In this document: positions 29,860 to 38,320 of the stretch, piece after piece
Layout of the letters: every line of letters starts with the position of its first letter
Numbering within the stretch: the stretch's first letter is position 1
DNA from: an uncultured Planctomycetaceae bacterium
GTDB lineage: Bacteria > Planctomycetota > Planctomycetia > Planctomycetales > Planctomycetaceae
NCBI GenBank assembly: GCA_943787265.1
Contig: CALSLT010000009.1
Span: 1 to 64,000 of the forward strand
Reading direction: 5' to 3'
Length of the DNA: 64,000 nt
Program-made: the position numbers and the translations under genes
Notes under the pieces: generated by a model
Seen by the model: the letters and a program-made list of their open reading frames with translations, nothing else
The model's database searches: none
Told to the model about the DNA's origin: nothing

Positions 29860-30187
29860 TGCCCGGCTCCGGTTGGGGATGCGGCTGCCGTCAAACCGCA
29901 GGCCCGTAGGCTTCGGGGAGATGACGCAACCGTATCGGTCTCTTTCGTCTTAACACATCGGCCGGTCCCAGTATGACCAACGGTTATGGCGATAAACCAA
30001 TGCCGCCAACGAGGAAAAGACTGCACGTAGCGAGTGGGGAATTTCTCGCGGTGTGGCAAGCAGTTTGATCCACCCAGGCAATTTCGTCTGGTCAAACCTT
30101 GTCGGTTATTCCGAACAGGTTTTCTTGTGTGCGAAGGGCCATCGCCGAATTTGCGCGTGTTTGTAAGCAGAGGCTAAGGAATCACTA
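29860..30187. other. Intergenic region with porin leader
   Basis: A 328-bp gap between the P450 gene and the porin fragment, both read leftwards. The 29870-29932 part holds a folded leader (separate entry). The rest of the gap shows no gene. Confidence 0.5.
29870..29932 (-). promoter_or_regulatory. Candidate structured 5' leader of the porin gene
   Basis: On the minus strand, CGGTTG (29932-29927) pairs with CAACCG (29875-29870), closing a loop with two internal hairpins: GCC-TACG-GGC and TGCGG...CCGCA. The GGAG ribosome site directly follows the closing stem, and a CTCC within the leader could pair with it. This is an inferred structure; no known riboswitch class fits. Confidence 0.4.
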
Positions 30188-31582
30188 CTAGCTTGGAACG
30201 CGGAACTTCGCTTTCAGTCCCTTTGGCATCATGACTCCAAAGAAGAAGTGCTGGTTGAATTCCTGAGATGGGTCGAGTTCGATCTTTGAATTCAGCAGCA
30301 GCGTGGCCAGAGCGAGCTTCGTGTAGAAGATTCCGTATTCCTGACCGATGCACGCTCGCGGTCCGCGGCCGTACGGAAAGAAGTATCCGCTGGCGAATGG
30401 GTTTTCCTCAGCGACGCCTTTGGCCCAACGGGATGGATCGAATTTTTCAGCTTCTGGCCAGTGGTGCGAGAACTTGTGCAGGTAGTAGTTCGAAATAAAC
30501 AGCATCGTGTTGGGTGGCAATGTGTGGTCGCCGAGTTTGACTTCACGGTCTTTGACTGAGTTTCTCAGGTAGAGTGGCACGGCGGGGTAGAACCGCATGG
30601 CTTCGCGAATGACGAAGTCGAGTTGTTTGCAGCCAAGTAGTGTTTCGAGGTCGTAACCGTCCTTGCCGCCAAGGTCCTTCTTGAGAGCGGCGACGAGTTT
30701 GTTACTTTCATTGGGATGCTTTGCGAGCAGGTACATCGCTGTGTTGATGGTGCTGCTTCCGGAGAAGACTCCGCCGAAGAAGTTTGTGGCGAGTGCTTCG
30801 GCCAGCACAGCGTCGGACAGTTGCGGCCCATGAGTCAGTGCCTGGTTCAGCATGTCTGGTGCACTGGCGTCTGGCTTCTTGCGAGCTTCATTCACCAGCC
30901 GTTCGAACATCAGATACCACTTGGAACGTGCCGAGTAGAAACTGGGTCGTACGGGCGGAACGTTGAGTAACGGAGGAACTTTGCACTGCATTCGCCAGTC
31001 GCCGGTTCGAGCCAGGTTCTGAAACCAGTCGAATACCTGATCGCCGAAAGTCTGTCCCCAGAACACCTTGCTGAACGCGTGGAACGAAAGCTTCTGAGTG
31101 TCCCAGTAAAGATCGATATCTGACGTTTTTGATCGATCGATAAATTGCTCGACGTCTTTTTTGATGACGGTCTGCAATGGTTCGATCTGCTGGCTGAGAA
31201 ACTGCTGCTGATTCAGTGTGCTGAAGGGATTTTCTTCCCTCGCCTTGCTCCAGCCTTTTCCGTAGTTCGTGATGAACAGGCTGCCTCGAGTAATCACCGG
31301 AGCCAGCGCTTTGCACGGGGCGTCTTTGTAAAAGCTCGTCCAGTTTGACTCGAGTACCTCGCCGATGAGATCTGGATCGTTCAGGATCAAGGCCGGTTGA
31401 CCGGCCATCCACACAAGAGTCACGCCACCAAACTCGTGGGCAAAATCCGAACACACTTCCCAGGGCTGTCGCTTCTTGTTGAGAAACGCGCCGGCGTTGC
31501 CCATCGGAAATGAAGGCACCGGTCCGGGGATACCCTTGAACGGTCGAGCTTTGCGTCCGTGCAGCAGATTAAACAGCCCCAT
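30188..31582 (-). CDS. Cytochrome P450
   Basis: A 464-residue P450 monooxygenase. The haem-cysteine motif is FPYGRGPRACIG, and the K-helix EXXR is REAMR. The N terminus has the proline-rich GIPGPVPSFPMGN typical of P450s but no membrane anchor, so it is probably soluble. In the I helix (FFGGVFSGSSTIN) the usual acidic-Thr oxygen-activation pair appears replaced by Phe-Ser. Ferredoxin or reductase partners are not adjacent. Substrate unknown. The gene stands alone, read towards the porin remains. Confidence 0.93.
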   Translation of the reverse strand: MGLFNLLHGRKARPFKGIPGPVPSFPMGNAGAFLNKKRQPWEVCSDFAHEFGGVTLVWMAGQPALILNDPDLIGEVLESNWTSFYKDAPCKALAPVITRGSLFITNYGKGWSKAREENPFSTLNQQQFLSQQIEPLQTVIKKDVEQFIDRSKTSDIDLYWDTQKLSFHAFSKVFWGQTFGDQVFDWFQNLARTGDWRMQCKVPPLLNVPPVRPSFYSARSKWYLMFERLVNEARKKPDASAPDMLNQALTHGPQLSDAVLAEALATNFFGGVFSGSSTINTAMYLLAKHPNESNKLVAALKKDLGGKDGYDLETLLGCKQLDFVIREAMRFYPAVPLYLRNSVKDREVKLGDHTLPPNTMLFISNYYLHKFSHHWPEAEKFDPSRWAKGVAEENPFASGYFFPYGRGPRACIGQEYGIFYTKLALATLLLNSKIELDPSQEFNQHFFFGVMMPKGLKAKFRVPS

Positions 31583-31967
31583 CTCAACCTCAGTTCTTCA
31601 GGATTGCCAGCACTTCAGGATTGCAGGGAGAGTCACGTCGCCCAACCAGTATCGGTCGTTTATCGTCGTACTGTGACGTTGGTCCAAGAACGTTGTGTAG
31701 CGACATCGTCAGCATGGGGAACGAGCATGTCCTTGCGGCGGCGACTAATCAAGACATCGCCCTGTGACGACATGAGACTTCTTTGTCATTGGATGTCGCA
31801 TCGTGAGCAACTGCCAAACCGAACCGACGCCAACGAAACGATGTCTCGACAGAACTCGATCATCGCGCGACACTGCAGCTTGTGCGGCAGCCTTGTGGCA
31901 CTTGCGATGCATGTTTCGGCATTGTCAGGTTCTGGCAATCAACGTTTCTTTCAACCGGGGATCCAGG
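31583..31967. other. Intergenic region upstream of the selenoprotein gene
   Basis: A 385-bp gap between the divergent P450 and selenoprotein genes. It must contain the promoters of both. No repeat, RNA or further gene is apparent; the frame of the selenoprotein is open upstream to 31803 but without similarity. Confidence 0.45.
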
Positions 31968-32186
31968 ATGAAAATCAGCATTATCTACTGCGTGCAGTGA
32001 AACTACACCCCTCAAGCCGCCGGTCTGGCGGATGCAATTCGAAAAGCAACGGGAGTTGACGCGGAGCTGATCAAAGGAAGCGGCGGAGTCTTCGACGTCG
32101 TCGTTGACGGGACTTTGATCTATTCCAAACACGAGACGGACCGTTTTCCGACTGACGAAGAGATCCTTAGCCAGTTGGGCAACTGA
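31968..32186 (+). CDS. SelW-like (Rdx family) selenoprotein, UGA-encoded selenocysteine
   Basis: A 72-residue thioredoxin-fold protein of the Rdx (SelW/SelT/SelH) family. ATG at 31968, AGG just upstream. Codon 11 (31998-32000) is TGA inside YCVQU, the CxxU redox motif of SelW. The frame then stays open for 61 codons with family-typical GVFDVVVDG, LIYSKHETDRFP and TDEEIL. It ends at a TGA at 32184-32186. A hairpin with GGUCU loop, like the fdhF SECIS, begins 17 nt after the TGA. Read as a stop, the product would be a 10-residue peptide. Conserved coding after the TGA and the hairpin argue for selenocysteine. Probably a small oxidoreductase; a terminator follows. Confidence 0.88.
32017..32031 (+). 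promoter_or_regulatory. Bacterial SECIS-like hairpin
   Basis: CCGCC-GGTCT-GGCGG: a perfect 5-bp stem with apical loop GGUCU, within the coding sequence 17 nt after the in-frame TGA. E. coli fdhF SECIS also shows GGUCU in its apical loop, where SelB binds, at similar distance from UGA. Confidence 0.8.
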
Positions 32187-32219
32187 GCGTCGGATCAGGA
32201 AACATTAAGTAGCGTTTTC

Positions 32220-32255
32220 AGCTCGGTCGTCGCTAATCGACACCGAGCTGTTTTT
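32220..32255 (+). terminator. Rho-independent terminator of the selenoprotein gene
   Basis: AGCTCGGT and ACCGAGCT form an 8-bp stem, followed by GTTTTT, 34 nt after the stop codon at 32186. Confidence 0.85.
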
Positions 32256-32475
32256 GTGTTCGGAGGGCGATGGCTTTGGGCTCGGGGTGAGCGGTTCAGA
32301 AACTCCGGTCGTTCCGCGTGGTACGGCGAGTCGGTCTGAATCGGCTTCTCTTCTCAATTATAAATGCTTCTGGTTTTCGGAATGCTGACAACAACTTTAC
32401 ACTGGTGTGGGCCTCTGCTGACCGGTTGGGCATGTTCAGGGCCGTGCGACTGCTGCAGAATTCGGGAAACGTGAT

Positions 32476-34905
32476 GTGATGCAAACCCGTGTCCAGTGTC
32501 CAGCCTGCAAAGCTTCATTCGAAGTTCCGGCTGAGCTTGTCGGTCGGGACGGAGAGTGCAGTCAATGTCGTAAGGTGTTCCGAGTCACGCCATTGGCGGG
32601 TGAAGTTGATCCGTCAGTTCTAAGCAACGGTGATTCCAACGCGACTTTGGAAATGCCCATTGTTGATGAAGACAGGCCGGCTGCTGACACCGACGAGTTC
32701 GAAATTCCTGATACTCCGGCGGAACCTACCGAGCCTGACGCGCCAATCGGGAAGACACCAGAACTGGAAATTCCCGAGTTAGACATACCGGAACTCGATG
32801 TGCCCCCCTCGCCACCGGCCTTTGTTTCAAAGAAGAAAAAGAAAACTGAATCCGCAGCAGAAGTTCCGTCACTTGATGATTCTAAAGACGACTCTGCTGA
32901 AGAGTTGCCGCCAGTTCTGATTGAAGACGACGGGTCGCTGTTCGGCGATGAGATTCCCGAGTTGGAAGAAGTTCGCACGCCGGTCTCACGATACGACTCG
33001 GAAGACGAAGTTGATCCCGACGAGGGAGGCTCGTACTCGCTGGCGGGAAGTTCGCCGAGTCCCAAAAAGCGAAAAGCAAAGAAGGCTCGACGAAAGAAAG
33101 CGGTCAGAAAAAAAACAGCGACCAAACGCCGTGGTCGACAAGCTTCGGCTGAAGGCGATAGCCGAGCAACTTCAGATCACGATCTAGAAGTTGGCGAGGT
33201 GCAATTGTTTGACGATGTTCTGCACGACGAAGAGGATGACGGGGCACGGTCGAGTTCATCACCGATTATGTTACCGCGGTCGGGATCATTCCGGTCAGCT
33301 GGCAAGTCGACACCGGAGAAGCCGTCAATCGGCAAGCCGTCAGGAAAGAACAGCGAGAGAGCTCCTACGCCGGCCAGCCGGAAGCCTGCGAAACGTGCAA
33401 AGCGACAGGCTCCGACTCGAATTGAACGGGCAGGCTCCGACAGCGGAAGGGAATCCAGCAAACCCGTTCTGAAGCGAAGGAGAAGCGAAGGTCGTCCATC
33501 GTCGTCACGCTCAGAATCCAACATCGGCAATGCTCCGCGTCCTCGAAGCGAGTCATCACCGCTTTCGCCGGAGTTGCGCAAGATGCTGGTCATGATTGTT
33601 GGTGGCGGTGCGGGGTTCGTCCTTCTGTTCACCGCGTTCTCGCACCTGACCTCGGGCCCGTCGGTGACTACGCCGACAGCCCTGGCACCAGTGCCAAACC
33701 AGGGAAGCGACTCAATTCAGACGGGCGACACAAAATCGAGCGTCGAACGAGCCAATCGAATTCGAACTGCTCCGGGGCCACCTCGGCGCGTTGACGATAC
33801 GGCTGGCCAAGCAGCAAGCTCGGACGGAACGTCGTCTTCTGAAAATGGAACGCCTGGTAGTCAGTTGCCTGACAACATGAGAGTCGTCGCGGTTCCTGTC
33901 GGTACTCAGGGAACTGTGCCTGGTACTGGGAGCAGTGATTCCGCCGGTAATTTTCAGACGGAAGACGACGAGCTTTTTTCCGTCGGCACGGTCGAGATTC
34001 CTACGTTTCCAGAACTTGGTCGGCCGAGAGCGTCGACGATCTCTGGAGTTGTGTTTCACGAGATTTCCGTCGGAAGACTTAAGCAAGAACAGACGCCCGA
34101 TGACGAGCCGCTGCCTGGCTCGCGGATGGACATGATCCTGTATCTGCCCAGGGGCACTCATGAGCGCGGAAGTCTGCCGTGTGTGATGATCGCCGCTGCG
34201 GGGACGACACTACTCGAAGGTAACGGCTGCTACGACGAATCTTACCAATCAGAAACTATCCCGTACGTGCAGCAAGGATTCGCCGTACTGGGATATTCTC
34301 TGGACGGGCCGCTCGTATCGGACGAACCCTCGAAACTGGAAAGCAAAGCGGCTTACGAACAGTTCCGCGCTGCTCATGCAGGCCTGGTGAATTCTCGGAA
34401 CGCGATGGAGTTCCTGCTGCGGAAGGTGCCGGCTATCAATCACGAAAAGATTTTTGCCGCCGGCCACAGTTCGGCGGGAACGCTCTCACTCTTGTTCGCC
34501 GAGCATGAAAGCCGTCTCGCCGGATGTATTGCTTACGCTCCGTGTGTTGATGTGGAAAAACGCCTGGCGGAATACATCTCGAATCCGCTCGCCGAGGTTC
34601 TGTTGCCGGAAGTTGAACCGTTTGTTCGGCAGGGCTCGCCGCAACGGCATTTTCAGTCATTGAAGTGCCCGGTGTTTCTCTTCCATGCTGAAGGGGACAC
34701 GAATGCTCCGTTTGATGAGAGTCGCGAGTTTGCCGAACGGTTGACCGCACAGGGGACGCCTTGCGAGTTGGCATCAGTGCCGGACGGAGACCACTACAAT
34801 TCGATGCTCAAAGACGGAATTCCTCGAGGTATCGCGTGGCTCAAGAATGCCGCGACGCAGACGTCGCCGGTTTCGGATGAGCCATCAGAGCCGGCTCCGA
34901 AATAA
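32476..34905 (+). CDS. Zinc-ribbon, membrane-spanning protein with extracytoplasmic alpha/beta hydrolase domain
   Basis: An 809-residue protein in three parts. A short N-terminal MJ0042-type zinc ribbon has Cys8, 11, 28 and 31. A long acidic, then Lys/Arg- and Ser-rich disordered segment follows to about residue 365. A single membrane helix (starting MLVMIVGGGAGFV, near 370-392) leads to a linker and an alpha/beta-hydrolase domain from about residue 510. The nucleophile is Ser665 in AAGHSSAG; the likely acid is in HAEGDTNAPFD and the His in PDGDHYNS. Orientation would put the ribbon inside and the hydrolase outside. Hydrolase substrate (peptide or ester) is not clear. Start could be the second ATG (32479). 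Confidence 0.8.
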   Translation: MMQTRVQCPACKASFEVPAELVGRDGECSQCRKVFRVTPLAGEVDPSVLSNGDSNATLEMPIVDEDRPAADTDEFEIPDTPAEPTEPDAPIGKTPELEIPELDIPELDVPPSPPAFVSKKKKKTESAAEVPSLDDSKDDSAEELPPVLIEDDGSLFGDEIPELEEVRTPVSRYDSEDEVDPDEGGSYSLAGSSPSPKKRKAKKARRKKAVRKKTATKRRGRQASAEGDSRATSDHDLEVGEVQLFDDVLHDEEDDGARSSSSPIMLPRSGSFRSAGKSTPEKPSIGKPSGKNSERAPTPASRKPAKRAKRQAPTRIERAGSDSGRESSKPVLKRRRSEGRPSSSRSESNIGNAPRPRSESSPLSPELRKMLVMIVGGGAGFVLLFTAFSHLTSGPSVTTPTALAPVPNQGSDSIQTGDTKSSVERANRIRTAPGPPRRVDDTAGQAASSDGTSSSENGTPGSQLPDNMRVVAVPVGTQGTVPGTGSSDSAGNFQTEDDELFSVGTVEIPTFPELGRPRASTISGVVFHEISVGRLKQEQTPDDEPLPGSRMDMILYLPRGTHERGSLPCVMIAAAGTTLLEGNGCYDESYQSETIPYVQQGFAVLGYSLDGPLVSDEPSKLESKAAYEQFRAAHAGLVNSRNAMEFLLRKVPAINHEKIFAAGHSSAGTLSLLFAEHESRLAGCIAYAPCVDVEKRLAEYISNPLAEVLLPEVEPFVRQGSPQRHFQSLKCPVFLFHAEGDTNAPFDESREFAERLTAQGTPCELASVPDGDHYNSMLKDGIPRGIAWLKNAATQTSPVSDEPSEPAPK

Positions 34906-35424
34906 CTGACAATCAGGATGCTCAACGTCTGAATTTGCTGGCGGAAAGTGAGTCAACGTCCGATCTACCGGCTGCTCCAGCGGTGGCATTTGGTTGACGA
35001 TTGCATGGTCCGGTGTTAGGTTCCGGCCACCTTCGACGCGTGATTTGCGCCGATTCCACGCGCTCTTGAACGATTGCGAAGAGTCGGAGTCACATGTTGT
35101 TTGATAGTCAGCGTTTACGGATTTTCGGTAGGTCCCGGACCGTTCATAAGTGCTGGCTGATTTGAATCAGGCGGGTTTTGGACGGATCGACACGTTCCGG
35201 CCTGCCATGCTGTTTCCGGATTCGGCATAAAGCCATCCGGCGCCCGGAGTTAGCTGGTGCCGCTCAGGTTCCGAAGCTTCTCGGGGACCAGAATTAGCGA
35301 CGACGCAGATTTTCTACACGAAGCAGTGGAGCGGTTCGGTTTTCGAACTTCGGCTCCGTTTTAAGCAGAATTAACAGAACGTTGTTTGATGAAGCCCGCA
35401 AGGGGCTGGAGAGGATTGATTCCG
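34906..35424. other. Long 5' region of ppdK
   Basis: A 519-bp gap upstream of ppdK. A terminator-like hairpin lies at 35328-35362. The remainder shows no gene or obvious repeat and should carry the ppdK promoter. Confidence 0.5.
35328..35362 (+). promoter_or_regulatory. Terminator-like hairpin in the ppdK leader
   Basis: GGAGC and GCTCC enclose GTTCG...CGAAC, giving a bipartite stem with a small loop; GTTTT follows. It lies 62 nt before the ATG, so it could be an attenuator or terminate upstream transcription. Confidence 0.45.
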
Positions 35425-38160
35425 ATGGCAGACACGAAATTCGTCTATTCATTTGGTGGTGGTTCTGGCGACGGCGATGCCACGATGAAAGAACTCCTGG
35501 GCGGCAAGGGTGCGAACCTCTCAGAAATGAGCCGCATCGGCCTTCCTGTACCGGCCGGATTCACGATCACAACTGAAGTCTGCAACCTCTTTTACGACAA
35601 CGATCGCCAGTTTCCGGAAGGCCTGAAAGCACAGGTCGAAGCCGCAATCGCCAAAACTGAAGAAGTCATGGGGGCCAAGTTCGGCTGCTCCGAAAACCCG
35701 CTGCTTCTGTCCTGCCGGTCGGGTGCTCGTGAGTCCATGCCGGGCATGATGGACACGGTCCTCAACATTGGCATCAACGAAGACGTCGTCAACGCTTTGA
35801 TCAAGCAGGCCGGTGCCGAGCACTTTGCGTGGGACAGCTACCGCCGCCTCATCCAGATGTACGGCGACGTTGTGTTGGGCTTGAAGCCGGAATCGAAGAA
35901 CGATCCGGACCACTTCGAAGACATCCTCGACAAGGCTCGCGAAGATGCCGGCGTTGAGCACGAAAAAGACCTGACGATCGACACGCTGAAGGACATCGTC
36001 ACTCAGTTCAAAGCTGTCATCAAAAACGAGACTGGCAACGACTTCCCGGACGATCCGATGGAACAGCTCTGGGGCTGCATTGGTGCCGTCTTCGGAAGCT
36101 GGGGTAACGACCGGGCTACCGTTTACCGACGTCAGTACGGAATTCCTCACAGCTGGGGAACGGCGACCAACGTCCAAGCGATGGTCTTCGGAAACCTAGG
36201 TGACGACTGTGCGACAGGCGTCGGCCTGACTCGAAACTGCTCAGTCGGTCTGCCTGGTTTCTGCGGCGACTACCTGATCAATGCTCAGGGTGAAGACGTC
36301 GTCGCCGGAACGCGAACTCCGAAGCGTATCGAAGAGACACTCGCGCAGGATGCTCCGGAAGCTCATGCTCAGCTAACTGAAATCGGCGTGACGCTGGAAA
36401 ATCATTACAAAGATGTGCAGGACATCGAATTCACCGTCCAGCGTGGCAAAGTCTGGATGCTTCAGACTCGAAACGCCAAGCGAACCGGTTTCGCTGCTGT
36501 CCGAATCGCTGTCGATCTGGTCAACGAAGGCCTCATCGACAAGAAGACGGCCATGGAAAAACGCCGCATCCCGGCCGACGACTTGAACCAGCTTCTGCAG
36601 CCGATCTTCGATCCAGCCGCCAAGGCCGCCGCTGAGACAGAAGAAAAACTCCTGGCAAAAGGCATCAACGCCGGTCCTGGTGCAGCGACCGGTCAGATCG
36701 TCTTCCACGCGTCCGACGCTGAAGAACAGTGGAACGAAGACAACGACAAACAGTTGATCCTCGTCCGCAAGGAAACCAGCCCGGAAGACCTTCGCGGGAT
36801 GAAAGTTGCCAACGGAATTCTGACTGCGTTCGGTGGAGCGTCTTCGCACGCCGCACTCGTCAGCCGTCAGATGGGCAAGACCTGTGTCTGCGGATGCTCG
36901 GAACTAAACATCGACTACGAAGCCGGAACTCTCACTGTCGGCAGTACCGTGCTGAAAGAAGGCGACTGGATTTCGATCGATGGCTTCTCTGGCGAAGTCT
37001 TCAACGGTCAGATCAGCACCAGTGCTTCCGAAGTCATGGAAGTCCTCATGGGTAACAAGGCTGCGGACGACGCCGAAACTTACGGCCGATACGCTCAGCT
37101 CATGGAGTGGGCCGACGAGTTCCGTACGCTCAACGTTCGAGCCAACTCGGAATCGCACGACGCCGAAGCATCGGTTGCTCTGGGAGCCGAAGGCGTCGGC
37201 CTCTGCCGAACCGAGCACATGTTCTTTGATCATCTCGACGAAATTCGTGAGATGATTTTCTCGCGAACTCAGGAAGACCGAGCTAAGGCACTGGCTAAGT
37301 TGCTCACCTTCCAACGAGATGACTTCACTCACCTGTTCAAGGTGATGGGCGATCGTCCGGTCACGATTCGTCTGCTCGATCCACCGCTGCATGAGTTCCT
37401 CTCAGAACACCACATGCACGACGATCCGACACTGGCCGGCAAGCTGGCTTCAACATTCGGCGTCACCGAAGCAGACGTCAAACGTCGAGTTGAAGAACTG
37501 GTCGAAACCAACCCGATGCTCGGTCACCGTGGCTGTCGTCTGGGAATCGTTTATCCGGAAATCACTTCGATGCAGGCTCGAGCGATCCTCGAAGCTGCCT
37601 GTGCCCTCAAGAAGGACGGCACCGAAGTTCATCCGGAAATCATGATCCCGCTGGCCAGTTACAAGACTGAGTTCGACAACCAGGCTGCCGTCGTTCGCGA
37701 AACGGCTGCAACGGTCTTCGCCGAACAGGGCGTCGAAGTCGAATACACGGTCGGCACGATGATCGAAATTCCACGAGCTGCTTTGACAGCCGACGAGATC
37801 GCTGAGAACGCCGAGTTCTTCAGCTTCGGGACGAACGACCTGACGCAGACCTGCCTCGGCATGAGCCGCGACGACTACAAGGGCTTCATCGGCTACTACA
37901 TGGAAAACGACATCGTCCCAGCCGATCCGTTCCAGACGGTCGACCAGACCGGCGTCGGCAAACTGATGAAGATCGGCGTCGAAGGCGGCCGAGGAACTCG
38001 GTCAGACCTGAAGATCGGCATCTGCGGCGAACACGGCGGCGATCCAAAGTCCGTCTACTTCTGCCACGAAATCGGCCTGAACTACGTCAGCTGCTCTCCA
38101 AGGCGAATCCCCATCGCCCGACTGGCAGCCGCTCAAGCTGCTGTTGAAGCCAGCAGATAG
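35425..38160 (+). CDS. ppdK: Pyruvate, phosphate dikinase
   Basis: A 911-residue enzyme interconverting pyruvate + ATP + Pi and phosphoenolpyruvate + AMP + PPi. The start at 35425 has AGAGGA 8 nt upstream; the frame extends to 35386. The ATP-binding domain begins KFVYSFGGGSGDGD and has GGKGANLSEM. The phosphohistidine domain contains the catalytic His in AFGGASSHAALVSRQMG. The PEP/pyruvate-binding barrel has GLCRTEHMFF and ICGEHGGDPKSVYFC, ending NYVSCSPRRIPIARLAAAQA with the catalytic Cys (CSPRR where relatives usually have CSPFR). Family length is about 875-900. Together with the PPi-type phosphofructokinase it suits a PPi-linked glycolysis. Confidence 0.96.
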   Translation: MADTKFVYSFGGGSGDGDATMKELLGGKGANLSEMSRIGLPVPAGFTITTEVCNLFYDNDRQFPEGLKAQVEAAIAKTEEVMGAKFGCSENPLLLSCRSGARESMPGMMDTVLNIGINEDVVNALIKQAGAEHFAWDSYRRLIQMYGDVVLGLKPESKNDPDHFEDILDKAREDAGVEHEKDLTIDTLKDIVTQFKAVIKNETGNDFPDDPMEQLWGCIGAVFGSWGNDRATVYRRQYGIPHSWGTATNVQAMVFGNLGDDCATGVGLTRNCSVGLPGFCGDYLINAQGEDVVAGTRTPKRIEETLAQDAPEAHAQLTEIGVTLENHYKDVQDIEFTVQRGKVWMLQTRNAKRTGFAAVRIAVDLVNEGLIDKKTAMEKRRIPADDLNQLLQPIFDPAAKAAAETEEKLLAKGINAGPGAATGQIVFHASDAEEQWNEDNDKQLILVRKETSPEDLRGMKVANGILTAFGGASSHAALVSRQMGKTCVCGCSELNIDYEAGTLTVGSTVLKEGDWISIDGFSGEVFNGQISTSASEVMEVLMGNKAADDAETYGRYAQLMEWADEFRTLNVRANSESHDAEASVALGAEGVGLCRTEHMFFDHLDEIREMIFSRTQEDRAKALAKLLTFQRDDFTHLFKVMGDRPVTIRLLDPPLHEFLSEHHMHDDPTLAGKLASTFGVTEADVKRRVEELVETNPMLGHRGCRLGIVYPEITSMQARAILEAACALKKDGTEVHPEIMIPLASYKTEFDNQAAVVRETAATVFAEQGVEVEYTVGTMIEIPRAALTADEIAENAEFFSFGTNDLTQTCLGMSRDDYKGFIGYYMENDIVPADPFQTVDQTGVGKLMKIGVEGGRGTRSDLKIGICGEHGGDPKSVYFCHEIGLNYVSCSPRRIPIARLAAAQAAVEASR

Positions 38161-38201
38161 GCTTCTTGAGCGATCACCGCTGATTGACAACACTTGAATC
38201 G

Positions 38202-38235
38202 CGGGCGAGGTAACTTTGGTTGCCTCGCCCGTTTT
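38202..38235 (+). terminator. Rho-independent terminator of ppdK
   Basis: CGGGCGAGG-TAAC and GTTGCCTCGCCCG around a TTTG loop, followed by TTTT. It lies about 40 nt after the ppdK stop. A related copy occurs at 39195-39233. Confidence 0.9.
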
Positions 38236-38320
38236 CTATATGGACACTAGCCATACAAAGCTTTGTATTTGACTTGGTGGCAGGTCGTGCATGGCGCTCG
38301 TGCTATTCGGGATGGAACTG

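Noticed and set aside
29870..29932. Resemblance of the porin leader to the c-di-GMP-I (GEMM) or mini-ykkC riboswitch
   Set aside because: The GACGCAAAGCC core of GEMM and the paired ACGR loops of mini-ykkC are not present; only a few bases agree.
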